A stretch of DNA of 17,341 nt from an uncultured Verrucomicrobiota bacterium (lineage in GTDB: Bacteria; Verrucomicrobiota; Verrucomicrobiia; Chthoniobacterales; SZAS-18). The DNA lies in the NCBI GenBank assembly GCA_937871685.1, contig CALMOL010000201.1, forward strand, positions 1 through 17,341, read 5' to 3'. The notes below the pieces were generated by a model that searched no databases, was not told the DNA's origin, and saw only the letters and a list, made by a program, of their open reading frames with translations. Made by a program: the position numbers and the translations under genes. Numbering within the stretch: position 1 is the first letter of the stretch; the number at the start of each line of letters is the position of its first letter. Positions 7,294 to 15,224 of the stretch are shown piece by piece.

Positions 7294-7322
7294 TTGATGT
7301 TGACTAAATAGTAAACTAAACT
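7294..7322 (+). promoter_or_regulatory. Predicted sigma-70-like promoter of the TetR gene
   Basis: TTGATG (7294-7299) and TAAACT (7317-7322) each match the -35 and -10 consensus at four of six bases and are spaced by exactly 17 bases. The expected transcript start, six or seven bases on, falls at or next to the ATG at 7329. The TetR message may therefore be leaderless, in keeping with the absence of any Shine-Dalgarno site. Confidence 0.5.
7299..7316. promoter_or_regulatory. Predicted TetR operator 1
   Basis: GTTGACTAAATAGTAAAC is an 18-bp inverted repeat of the form GTTnACTAnnTAGTnAAC, symmetric at 14 of 18 positions. It lies between the predicted -35 and -10 of the TetR gene, where a bound dimer would block RNA polymerase. 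The size and symmetry suit a TetR-family repressor. Confidence 0.6.
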
Positions 7323-7328
7323 CAACAC

Positions 7329-7952
7329 ATGGGTAGAACCTCCGACGCCAAAGAGCGCTTGATGAGCGCGGCGATGGATCTTGTCTGGGAGGAGAGCTAC
7401 GGCGCGGTCACCATCGACGACATCTGCCAGCGGGCCGACGTGAAGAAGGGGAGCTTTTACTACTTCTTCCAGTCAAAGGCCGACCTTGCCGCGGCCGCGC
7501 TGGAAAGAATGTGGCTGGAAGTCTGGCAGCCCGAACTGGATGCTCACTTTTCCCTGTCGAAGGCTCCGCTGGAGCGCTTGAAGGGCGTGCTCGGGTCTTT
7601 CTATGACGAGCAGATCCGTCTGAAATCCCGCCACGGCAAGGTGCTTGGCTGCCCCGTCGCCTGTTTGGGCTCAGAGTTGAGCACTCAAGAAGAGACCGAG
7701 ATGATCTCGGCGAAGCTGCGGGAGATTTGCGCCCGCAAGCGCCGCTACTACGAGGCCACCATCCGGGCTGCCGTAGCCGAGGGGTCCATCGAGTCGTGTG
7801 ATCCCGCCGAGACGAGCTTAGCTCTCTTTGGGCTGATCGAGGGCATCGTCGGCCATGCCCGGGTAATGAACGATCCGGAACTCGTCCGAATGCTCCCCGA
7901 GATGGGACTGAACCTGTTGCGCCCGCGCCGTCGCGAGGCAGCCGCCGCCTGA
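7329..7952 (+). CDS. TetR/AcrR family transcriptional regulator
   Basis: A 207-residue protein of normal TetR-family length. The N-terminal helix-turn-helix covers about residues 8-55, with TIDDICQRADVKKGSFYYFFQSKADL (28-53) giving the canonical helix 2, recognition helix and YxxFxxK segment. The all-helical C-terminal domain should bind a ligand and dimerise. It holds CPVAC (108-112), plus Cys134 and Cys157. The gene sits directly before the RND efflux pair, and an operator-like palindrome lies in its own promoter with a related site before the pump genes. It is therefore probably the pump's repressor and represses itself. An intrinsic terminator separates it from the pump genes, so the latter need their own promoter. 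The ligand is unknown. There is no ribosome site before the ATG. Confidence 0.93.
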   Translation: MGRTSDAKERLMSAAMDLVWEESYGAVTIDDICQRADVKKGSFYYFFQSKADLAAAALERMWLEVWQPELDAHFSLSKAPLERLKGVLGSFYDEQIRLKSRHGKVLGCPVACLGSELSTQEETEMISAKLREICARKRRYYEATIRAAVAEGSIESCDPAETSLALFGLIEGIVGHARVMNDPELVRMLPEMGLNLLRPRRREAAAA

Positions 7953-7981
7953 GGTTGTCCGCTTTTCCCTCTTCAACGCCC

Positions 7982-8005
7982 ACGCGCTGCCCAGCGCGTT
8001 TTTTT
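7982..8005 (+). terminator. Intrinsic terminator after the TetR gene
   Basis: A perfect 7-bp stem (ACGCGCT at 7982-7988, AGCGCGT at 7993-7999) with a GCCC loop is followed at once by a run of T to 8005. It lies 30 bases past the TetR stop and is the clearest Rho-independent terminator in the window. Confidence 0.88.
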
Positions 8006-8015
8006 GAGCCGTATT

Positions 8016-8033
8016 GCTAGCTAAACAGTCAAC
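8016..8033. promoter_or_regulatory. Predicted TetR operator 2, before the RND genes
   Basis: Read on the minus strand, GTTGACTGTTTAGCTAGC matches operator 1 at 12 of 18 positions, including the first seven bases and the central TAG. One half-site is intact and the other degraded, so binding would be weaker. It lies 30 bases before the membrane-fusion gene's ATG, in the gap after the TetR terminator where the pump promoter must be. I could not assign a clear -35/-10 here. Confidence 0.45.
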
Positions 8034-8062
8034 TACTTGGTTCAAACTTTCTCCAGATTCTC

Positions 8063-9328
8063 ATGAACCCCGCTCTCCTTGCTCCAGTTTCCGTGGCGAA
8101 GTCCTCTGTCCCAGCGCCTATCTCGCGGCCTCGCCCTGCGGCGAAGCGTAAACTCGCCTTTCGCTTGCTTGGGATCATCGCGTTGGTCGGTGTGGCGGCC
8201 TTTGGGGCGGTGCGCCTGCTTGGCCATCGCGACGCCGGCGCCGAGGTGCCCGTCGCGCCTCCGCCCCCGAAGGTCACCGTGGCGGCAGTCGAGGAACGCT
8301 CGATCACCGAGACCATCGAGCTTACCGGCCGCGTCGAGGCGATCGAGTCCGTCGAGGTTCGGCCGCGCGTTTCTGGCCACATCCAGGAAGTTCGCTTCCA
8401 AGCCGGGCAGCTCGTCCAGCCGGGCGACGTGCTCTTCGTGATCGATTCGCGCTGGTATCAGGCGCAGGCCGATCTCGCCGCCGCCGAGGTCACTCGGACG
8501 CGTGCGATGTCGGGGGTTTCCGATCGCGAGGCGCAGCGGGCCGACGAACTCCTCGCCGCGCGGACCATCTCGAAGGAAGACGCGGAGTCGCGCAAGCTGC
8601 GTGGTGTCGTCGCCAAAGCCGCCGTGCGCTCCGCGGAGGCGACGCTCGCCACGGCGCAGCTCGACCTCGACTACACCGTGGTCCGCTCGCCCATCGCGGG
8701 CCGGGTGAGCCGTGCGCTCGTCACCTCGGGCAATCTCATCTCCGGCGCGCCGACCAACGCGACGCTGCTCACCACGATCGTTTCCGCGGGCGACGCCTAC
8801 GTTTACGTGGACATCGACGAGGCCAGTGCCCTCGCCTTCAATCGCCTCGTCCGCGCCGGCACCATCGCCGGTCCCGACGGTCGCATCCCGCTGGATCTCC
8901 AGCTCACCGACGAGTCGGACTTCCCGCGCCGCGGCTGGCTGGAATCGAGCGACAATCGCCTCGACCCCGCCACCGGCAGCCTCGTGCTGCGCGCGGTGTT
9001 CCCAAACAACGACGGGCAACTCCTGCCTGGCCTCTTTGCCCGCGTGCGCGTGCCGATCACCGCGCCGCATCCTGCCTTGCTCATCTCCGAGCAGGCCATC
9101 GGCACGGACCAGAGCCAGAAGTTCGTCTTCACCGTGGCCGCCGACGGCAAGGCGCAGCAGCGTCCCGTGAAACTCGGCGCCGCCCTTGCCGGCGGCCAGC
9201 GCATCATCCGCGACGGCCTCCGCGTCGGCGAGCAAGTGGTGGTGAAGGGCCTGCAGCGCGTGCGTCCCGGCGCGCCGGTGAGCCTTGAGGGGGCGCCGGA
9301 AGCCCCGGCGGGCGTGGCCGCGCGCTGA
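8063..9328 (+). CDS. RND efflux periplasmic adaptor (membrane-fusion protein), MexE-like
   Basis: A 421-residue HlyD/AcrA-type adaptor. It has a basic N-terminal stretch and one membrane anchor (about 32-53) with no lipobox cysteine, so it is held by a helix rather than by lipid. The first lipoyl half is RPRVSGHIQEVRFQAGQLVQ (100-119) to VLFVID; the second is DYTVVRSPIAGRVSRALV (203-220). Between them lies the helical hairpin (about 132-200). The beta-barrel and membrane-proximal domains follow (LLPGLFARVRVPI, then GLRVGEQVVVKGLQRVRPGAPV). The closing motif and ISEQAIGTDQSQKFVF favour the MexE-like subgroup. It links the pump to an outer-membrane channel. The pump gene follows after 45 bases, surely in the same operon. 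No Shine-Dalgarno site is evident. Confidence 0.94.
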   Translation: MNPALLAPVSVAKSSVPAPISRPRPAAKRKLAFRLLGIIALVGVAAFGAVRLLGHRDAGAEVPVAPPPPKVTVAAVEERSITETIELTGRVEAIESVEVRPRVSGHIQEVRFQAGQLVQPGDVLFVIDSRWYQAQADLAAAEVTRTRAMSGVSDREAQRADELLAARTISKEDAESRKLRGVVAKAAVRSAEATLATAQLDLDYTVVRSPIAGRVSRALVTSGNLISGAPTNATLLTTIVSAGDAYVYVDIDEASALAFNRLVRAGTIAGPDGRIPLDLQLTDESDFPRRGWLESSDNRLDPATGSLVLRAVFPNNDGQLLPGLFARVRVPITAPHPALLISEQAIGTDQSQKFVFTVAADGKAQQRPVKLGAALAGGQRIIRDGLRVGEQVVVKGLQRVRPGAPVSLEGAPEAPAGVAAR

Positions 9329-9373
9329 TCCAACTCCCCGCCGTTTTATCCGCGGCTTTCGCCCTCCCTGGTC

Positions 9374-12300
9374 ATGAACATTTCCGATTTCTTCATCAAA
9401 CGCCCGATCTTCGCGGGCGTGCTCTCGACGCTGATCTTCCTCGTCGGTGCCATCGCCCTCTTCCGCCTGCCGGTGAGCGAATACCCCGAGGTGGTGCCGC
9501 CCACGGTGATCGTCCGCGCGGTGTATCCCGGCGCGAACCCGAAGACCATCGCCGAGACCGTCGCCACGCCGCTGGAGCAATCCATCAACGGCGTGGAGAA
9601 TTCGATCTACACGTTCTCCCAGGCCACGAGCGACGGCGTGATGACCCTGACCGTCACGTTCAAGCTCGGCACCGACCTCGACAAGGCGCAAGTGCAGGTG
9701 CAGAACCGCGTGGCGCAGGCCGAGCCGAAGCTTCCGGAGGAAGTGCGCCGCATCGGCGTGACGACGATCAAGAGCTCGCCGGACCTCACGCTGGTGGTCC
9801 ACCTCTTCTCGCCGGACAAGCGCTACGACGACGTTTACGTCCGCAACTACGCCACGCTCCAAGTCCGCGACGTCCTCGCGCGCCTGCCCGGCGTCGGCCA
9901 GGTGCAGCTCTTCGGCTCCGGCGACTACGCGATGCGCATCTGGCTGAACCCGGCCAAGGTCGCCGCGAAGGGCCTCACCGCCAGCGACGTGGTCGCCGCG
10001 ATCCGCGAGCAGAACGTCCAGGTGGCGGCCGGTGCCGTCGGCCAGCAGCCCGTGGCCGGCCCCGTGGACACCGAGCTCCTCATCAACGCCGGCGGGCGCC
10101 TCGCGACCGAGGAGGAATTCGGCCACATCATCATCAAGACCGGCACGCACGGCGAGCGCGTGGAATTGCGCGACGTCGCGCGGATCGAGCTGGGCGCCTC
10201 CGACTATGCGCTGCGCTCGCTGCTCGACAACAAGGCCGCCGTCGCCATTCCCATCTCGCAGTTGCCCGGCTCGAACGCCATCGCTGTCTCCACCGCGGTG
10301 CGCGAGGCAATGGCTGAACTGAAGAAGAGCTTCCCGGCCGGCATCGACTACGCCATCGCCTACGACCCCACCGTCTTCGTGCGCAACTCGATCGAGGCCG
10401 TGGTCCACACGCTCTTCGAGGCGATCGTGCTGGTGGTCATCGTGGTGATAGTCTTCCTCCAGACTTGGCGTGCCTCGATCATTCCGCTGGCGGCGGTGCC
10501 CGTGTCGCTGGTCGGCACCTTCGCGGTAATGCTTGGGCTGGGCTTCTCGATCAACGCGCTCTCGCTCTTCGGCCTCGTGCTCGCCATCGGTATCGTGGTC
10601 GATGACGCCATCGTGGTGGTGGAGAACGTGGAGCGAAACATTGCGCTCGGGCACTCGCCCGTGGAGGCTACGCGCATCGCCATGCGGGAGGTGACCGGAC
10701 CCATCGTGGCCACCGCGCTGGTGCTCTCCGCGGTGTTCGTGCCGACGGCGTTCATCTCCGGGCTGACCGGGCAGTTCTTCAAGCAGTTCGCGATCACCAT
10801 CTCGATCTCCACGGTGATCTCGGCGATCAACTCGCTCACCCTCTCGCCGGCCCTCGCCGCGCTCTTGCTCAAGGACCACCACGCGCCGAAGGACCTGCTC
10901 ACGCGCTGGATGGATCGCGGGCTTGGCTGGTTTTTCCGCCCGTTCAACCGCGTCTTCGCGTGGGCCTCGAATCGCTACGCCACCGGCGTGGCCCGGCTCA
11001 TCCGCGTGAGCGCCGTCGCGCTCCTGCTCTACGTCGGCCTCGTGCTGGCGACCGGCAGCCTGTTCCAGCGCGTGCCCTCCGGCTTCGTGCCGACGCAGGA
11101 CAAGCAATACCTCGTTTCCTTCGCGCAGCTGCCCGACGCCTCCTCGCTCGACCGCACCGACTCGGTGATCCGACGGATGACCGAGATCGCGCTGCGCCAT
11201 CCCGGCGTGGAAGGCGCCGTGGCCTTTCCGGGCCTCTCGATCAACGGTTTTACGAACAGCCCCAACTCCGGCATCGTCTTCGCGACGCTGAAGCCCTTTG
11301 AGCAACGCAAGGGCGCCGCGCTTTCCGGCCCAGCCATCGCGCGGGAATTGAACCAGCAGTTTGCTGGCATCGAGGACGCCTTCATCGCCATCTTCCCGCC
11401 GCCGCCGGTCAACGGCCTCGGCACCATCGGCGGCTTCAAGGCCTACGTGGAGGACCGCGGCGGCCTCGGCTACGATGCACTCTACGCCGCCATGCAGCAG
11501 CTCATCGCGCGCGCCGCGCAGACGCCGGAACTGGGCGGCGGATTCTCGAGCTTCACCGTGAACACGCCGCAGCTCGCCGCCGACGTGGACCGCGTGCGCG
11601 CCAAGGTCCAGGGCATCCCACTCGGGAACATCTTCGAGACGATGCAGATCTACCTCGGCTCGCTCTACGTGAACGACTTCAACCGCTTCGGCCGCACCTA
11701 CCAGGTCGTGGCGCAGGCGGACGCCGAGTTCCGCGATCGTGCCGATGCGATCACGCGCCTCAAGACCCGCAACGCCGCCGGCCAGATGGTGCCGCTCGGC
11801 ACGCTCGTGAAGGTGCGTGAGAGCTACGGCCCAGACCGCGTGATGCGCTACAACGGCTACCCCGCCGCCGAGTTCAACGCCGCCGCCGCGCCCGGCTACT
11901 CCTCCGGCCAGGCGGAGGCGTCCTTCCAGCGCATCGCGGCCGAGGTGCTCCCAAAGGGCATGGCCGTCGAGTGGACCGACCTCACCTACCAGAAAGTCGT
12001 CGCCGGCAACACGGGCGTTTACATCTTTCCGCTTTGCATCCTGCTCGTCTTCCTTGTGCTGGCGGCGCAATACGAAAGCTTCCGGCTACCCTTCGCGGTG
12101 ATCCTCATTGTCCCGATGGCGCTGCTGTCCGCGATCTTCGCGGTCTGGCTGACCGGCGGCGACAACAACGTCTTCACGCAGATCGGCCTGATCGTGCTCA
12201 TGGGCCTCGCGGCGAAGAACGCCATCCTCATCGTCGAGTTCGCCGTGAAGCTGCGCGAGGAGGGCCGCGGCGTCGTGGCCGCCGCCATCGAAGCCGCGCG

Positions 12301-12556
12301 CCTGCGCCTGCGCCCGATCCTGATGACGTCCATCGCGTTTATCGCCGGCGTGTTCCCGCTGGCGATCTCCACCGGCGCCGGCGCCGAGATGCGCCGCGCC
12401 ATGGGCGTGGCCGTCTTCGCTGGGATGATCGGCGTCACGCTCTTCGGCCTCTTCCTCACGCCGATTTTCTACGTCGTGCTGGAACGCCTCGGCGTGCGCG
12501 GGGCGGCGCCGAAGCCGGCGGCCGACGCCGTCGGGGCGGAACCGTCCCATGCGTGA
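9374..12556 (+). CDS. RND efflux inner-membrane pump, HAE1/MexF-like
   Basis: A full-length 1060-residue proton-driven RND exporter with two large periplasmic loops and 12 predicted helices. It begins MNISDFFIKRPIFAGVLS, the standard HAE1 start. Helix 4 carries the proton-relay pair Asp410-Asp411 (GIVVDDAIVVVENVERN), and helix 10 carries Lys948 (GLAAKNAILIVEFA), matching Asp407, Asp408 and Lys940 of AcrB. GSGDYAMRIWL and GLTASDVVAAIREQNVQVAAG mark the porter and docking domains. All key residues are present, so it should work. The pump takes substrates from the periplasm or membrane through the adaptor encoded just upstream. Substrates cannot be read from sequence, though antibiotics or other amphiphiles are usual. 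No outer-membrane factor follows. Confidence 0.96.
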   Translation: MNISDFFIKRPIFAGVLSTLIFLVGAIALFRLPVSEYPEVVPPTVIVRAVYPGANPKTIAETVATPLEQSINGVENSIYTFSQATSDGVMTLTVTFKLGTDLDKAQVQVQNRVAQAEPKLPEEVRRIGVTTIKSSPDLTLVVHLFSPDKRYDDVYVRNYATLQVRDVLARLPGVGQVQLFGSGDYAMRIWLNPAKVAAKGLTASDVVAAIREQNVQVAAGAVGQQPVAGPVDTELLINAGGRLATEEEFGHIIIKTGTHGERVELRDVARIELGASDYALRSLLDNKAAVAIPISQLPGSNAIAVSTAVREAMAELKKSFPAGIDYAIAYDPTVFVRNSIEAVVHTLFEAIVLVVIVVIVFLQTWRASIIPLAAVPVSLVGTFAVMLGLGFSINALSLFGLVLAIGIVVDDAIVVVENVERNIALGHSPVEATRIAMREVTGPIVATALVLSAVFVPTAFISGLTGQFFKQFAITISISTVISAINSLTLSPALAALLLKDHHAPKDLLTRWMDRGLGWFFRPFNRVFAWASNRYATGVARLIRVSAVALLLYVGLVLATGSLFQRVPSGFVPTQDKQYLVSFAQLPDASSLDRTDSVIRRMTEIALRHPGVEGAVAFPGLSINGFTNSPNSGIVFATLKPFEQRKGAALSGPAIARELNQQFAGIEDAFIAIFPPPPVNGLGTIGGFKAYVEDRGGLGYDALYAAMQQLIARAAQTPELGGGFSSFTVNTPQLAADVDRVRAKVQGIPLGNIFETMQIYLGSLYVNDFNRFGRTYQVVAQADAEFRDRADAITRLKTRNAAGQMVPLGTLVKVRESYGPDRVMRYNGYPAAEFNAAAAPGYSSGQAEASFQRIAAEVLPKGMAVEWTDLTYQKVVAGNTGVYIFPLCILLVFLVLAAQYESFRLPFAVILIVPMALLSAIFAVWLTGGDNNVFTQIGLIVLMGLAAKNAILIVEFAVKLREEGRGVVAAAIEAARLRLRPILMTSIAFIAGVFPLAISTGAGAEMRRAMGVAVFAGMIGVTLFGLFLTPIFYVVLERLGVRGAAPKPAADAVGAEPSHA

Positions 12557-12574
12557 GGTAAGCCGCCGGGGGAT

Positions 12575-12605
12575 CGCTGAGCAAGAACGAAGCTTCAGCG
12601 CTTTT
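12575..12605 (+). terminator. Possible terminator after the RND operon
   Basis: A 6-bp stem (CGCTGA at 12575-12580, TCAGCG at 12595-12600) is followed by CTTTT. It lies 19 bases after the pump stop and overlaps the stop codon of the convergent S41 gene. The loop is long (14 bases), so it is a weak candidate. Confidence 0.3.
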
Positions 12606-13953
12606 CCATCCACCGGCGCGCCGCGTCGAGGATTCCATCGCGCTCGGACGAGTCCCCAGGCTTCGCCTCTTCGTCGGGCACGACACCGGTGCCCTCGATC
12701 AGCTTTCCGTCCGGGTCCGCCGCTTGCCACGAGGGCACCAGGACGGTGACGCCGTTGCCGAGGTCGTGCGGGAGTGGATTGCCTGAGGAACCGAAGGAGC
12801 GCTCGCCGAAGAGCCTCGCGCGGGCGCCGTGGCGCATCATCAGCAGGAACGACTCGTTGGAGGAGAAGCACATGTTCCCCATGAGCACGGCGACCTTGCC
12901 GCCGAAGCGCTTGGCCGCGTCGGCCGCAGGCGCGATCTCGCGCGTCTGCCACACCTGCCATCCCTCCGGCGACTGCGGGTCGCGCACGCGCTGCCGGGCG
13001 AAGCCGGCCGTCTTCGAGACGAAGCGCGCCGCAAACGCCGAAGCGTGCCGCTCGTCGCCGCCCGAGTTGGCGCGGACGTCCACGAGGAGGCCGGGAGCGC
13101 CAAGTCGAATCAGCTCGTCCAGCACCGCGTGCAGAGGGGCAAACTCCGCGTCGCTGCCTTGCCACGTGCCGATGAGCACATAGCCGGTGCCATCGGGGAA
13201 GCGGCCCGCGGCGAGATTCCGACCGAAGACCTTCCAGCCGGGAACCAGCCTGGCCAGGCGCGCGGGGTCGGCGTTGGGGCGCAAGTTCACCCGGAACGTC
13301 GGGACGAAAGTTTCCCCGGTTTTGAACGAGAAGTGCCCATCCTCCGCCGCCGCGAGGATCGCGCCCGCCTGCGTGGCCCAGGCCAGCGGCTCCGCGCGGG
13401 GATCGAGCTCCTTTTCCGCGCGCCGCCACAGGGCGTCCCAGTCCTGCACCACGCGGTCGCGATAGGAATAGCGCTCATCGACGGCCTGCCGCAGCGCGGC
13501 CAGCGCGCGCCGGTTCCGTGTTTCACGCTCCCCGGGCACGCCGGCGGCGCCCTCGCGCGTGAAAAACCGGACCGGCAGCGGCGGCAGCGTCTCGCCCGCC
13601 GCGTTCTTGAACCCGAGCGCCGACGCGCAGTTGAGCGAGAACTCATACGCGTGCCCCGGCTGCAATTGGACGGGCGCCACCAGCACGCGGGACGTCTGCC
13701 AGCGGATCGCGCTGCTGACCTTGGGGAAGGCCGGCCCGCCGCCGCAGAGGGAAAAGCCGCGCGAATCCATGTCCTGGTCGAACTCGATCCGGATCTCGGC
13801 CGTGGCTGCGTCCACCGTGGCACCCGGCGCGGGCGTGATGGCGACAACCTTGGGGGCGGCGGCCGGCGCGGCGGGCAGCCAGGGCATCGCAGCAGTGGCA
13901 AACAAGGTGAGGGCTGCTCCCCATGCACAGCGACTGAAAACTGGCGCATTCAT
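12595..13953 (-). CDS. Secreted S41 family peptidase with N-terminal Ig-like domain
   Basis: A 452-residue exported protein. The signal peptide covers about 1-33 (hydrophobic 11-28, APAAA). A Big_5-type Ig-like domain follows (VVAITPAPGATVDAATAEIR, IEFDQDMDSRGFSL; about 36-132). A linker leads to an S41 core: EDGHFSF (204-210), LLVDVRANSGGD (289-300), the nucleophile region NMCFSSNESF (360-369, Ser364 by alignment), LFGERSFGSSG (381-391) and EGTGVVPDEE (420-429). The Lys of CtpA/Tsp, 25 residues after the Ser, is Ser389 here. The site may instead use His207, as in tricorn-like S41 members. No PDZ domain is visible. The start at 13953 gives a clean signal peptide. An upstream ATG at 13992 overlaps the ABC remnant's stop as ATGA and adds 13 residues. 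Confidence 0.85.
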   Translation of the reverse strand: MNAPVFSRCAWGAALTLFATAAMPWLPAAPAAAPKVVAITPAPGATVDAATAEIRIEFDQDMDSRGFSLCGGGPAFPKVSSAIRWQTSRVLVAPVQLQPGHAYEFSLNCASALGFKNAAGETLPPLPVRFFTREGAAGVPGERETRNRRALAALRQAVDERYSYRDRVVQDWDALWRRAEKELDPRAEPLAWATQAGAILAAAEDGHFSFKTGETFVPTFRVNLRPNADPARLARLVPGWKVFGRNLAAGRFPDGTGYVLIGTWQGSDAEFAPLHAVLDELIRLGAPGLLVDVRANSGGDERHASAFAARFVSKTAGFARQRVRDPQSPEGWQVWQTREIAPAADAAKRFGGKVAVLMGNMCFSSNESFLLMMRHGARARLFGERSFGSSGNPLPHDLGNGVTVLVPSWQAADPDGKLIEGTGVVPDEEAKPGDSSERDGILDAARRWMEKR

Positions 13954-13988
13954 TGGGACAAAAGTAGCGGCCGGGCAGGCCGCGTCGA

Positions 13989-15123
13989 TCATGCTGCGCC
14001 CGCGAGAAGCAGGACAGATTCCGTCGCCGTCTCCTCGCCCAAGTAGCCCTCCGCCTGCGTTTGGAAGAGCTTCGCGTAGAGGCCGTCGCGCGCGATCAGC
14101 TCAGCGTGCGAGCCGCATTCGACCAGCTCACCGCCGTCGCGCGCGAGGATGCGGTCGGCCATCCGCACGGTGGAGAAGCGGTGGGAGATCAGGATCGTCG
14201 TCTTGCCCTTGGTCAGCTCGCGGAGCTGCTGGAAGCGCTCGTATTCCCGGCGGGCGTCGAGGGCAGAGGTGGGCTCGTCGAGCACCAGCACCTCGGCGTC
14301 GCGCATGAAGGCGCGGGAGAGGGCGACCTTCTGCCACTGGCCGCCGGAGAGCTGGCGTGAGTCGTCGAACCAGCTCCCGAGCGGCGTGTCGTAGCCGCGC
14401 GGCAGCACGGCCGCGACGGCGTCGGCGCCGCCGGTCGGCCGTGCGCGCGCTCTCCATCGCGAAGCGCCGCTCGCTCAGGCGCGCCTGCAGCCAGAGCGCA
14501 GGCCCTACCGAAGCGAAGATGAGCAGCGCGATCCACGGGGAGAACGCAACGAGCAGGACCAGCAGTGAGGCGAGGCTGAGGAGCGTCTGCGCCACGGAGA
14601 AGCCGGATTCCACCACCGCCATCATCCGCCAGTCCGACTGCCGGCCGGCCTTTTGAAGCATGTTGTAGAACTCCGAGTCCTCAAAGAAGCTCAGGTCAAG
14701 CTGGAGCGACTTCCGCATCAGGACTTGGTTCAGTTCGGCGCGGAGGTTCTCGTCGAGGATGAAGTGCAACGCCTCGCGCCCCTGCGCGCAGATCGCGCTG
14801 GCCATGATCAAGCCGAACTCGATCGCGAGGTAGCCCCACACCGGGCCGAGCGCGCCGCGGAACGCTCCCCAATCCCACGCGCTCCCCGCGCCCGCGGCGG
14901 TGCCGGCCGCCGCGACCACGGCGTCCACGATCAGCTTGCCCACCCACGCTTGCGCGGCCGGCAGCAGGCCCATCACCACCGTGATGCCCGTCATCCCGGC
15001 GGCCGCCCCGCGATGCGTGCGCCACACCCACGGCACCGCGCCCCACGCGTGCCGCCACGCGCGCGGCAGGTCGGTCCGCCACGTGGAAGCCTTCGGCGGG
15101 CTGGGGGCGGGCGCGTCGCTCAT
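13989..15123 (-). pseudogene. ABC exporter (fused membrane and ATPase domains), internally deleted and frameshifted
   Basis: The 5' part (from the ATG at 15123, MSDAPAPSPPK) encodes about 233 residues of an ABC exporter membrane domain. It has helices near 40-60, 95-112, 175-195 and 197-213 and the coupling segment LDLSFFEDSEFYNMLQKAG. The frame then breaks near 14420-14440. The 3' part, in another frame, reads GADAVAAVLPRGYDTPLGSW, LSGGQWQKVALSRAF (signature), VLVLDEPTSALD (Walker B) and ILISHRFSTV (H-loop), ending at 13989. The last membrane helices, Walker A and Q-loop are absent. Family members of about 600 residues imply a loss of roughly 220 codons. The total length is not a multiple of three. 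It cannot make a working transporter as written. Either an old deletion or an assembly collapse at a G+C-rich junction could explain it. Confidence 0.85.
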
Positions 15124-15224
15124 GGAATCACGGTCTCCGCGCGCTCTTCCGCCACCGGAGGGAGCGAGCAAGCGCAAAAGCCCTTTTTCCTTGGCCCTGG
15201 ACCGGGCTTCGGCACCTTGATCCA

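Noticed and set aside
7408..7983. A 191-codon minus-strand frame opposite the TetR gene
   Set aside because: Ser/Arg/Pro-rich shadow frame with no motif.
10960..11301. Short plus-strand frame within the RND pump gene
   Set aside because: Frame-shifted reading of the pump, Arg/Ala-rich; not a gene.
8042..12070. A 1342-codon open frame on the minus strand opposite both RND genes
   Set aside because: It is antisense to two unmistakable genes, is rich in Arg, His, Glu and Gly as expected for a G+C-rich shadow frame, and has no recognisable domain.
12829..14046. A 405-codon plus-strand frame opposite the S41 gene
   Set aside because: No domain and an Arg/Ala/Gly-rich composition; the S41 motifs on the other strand are clear.
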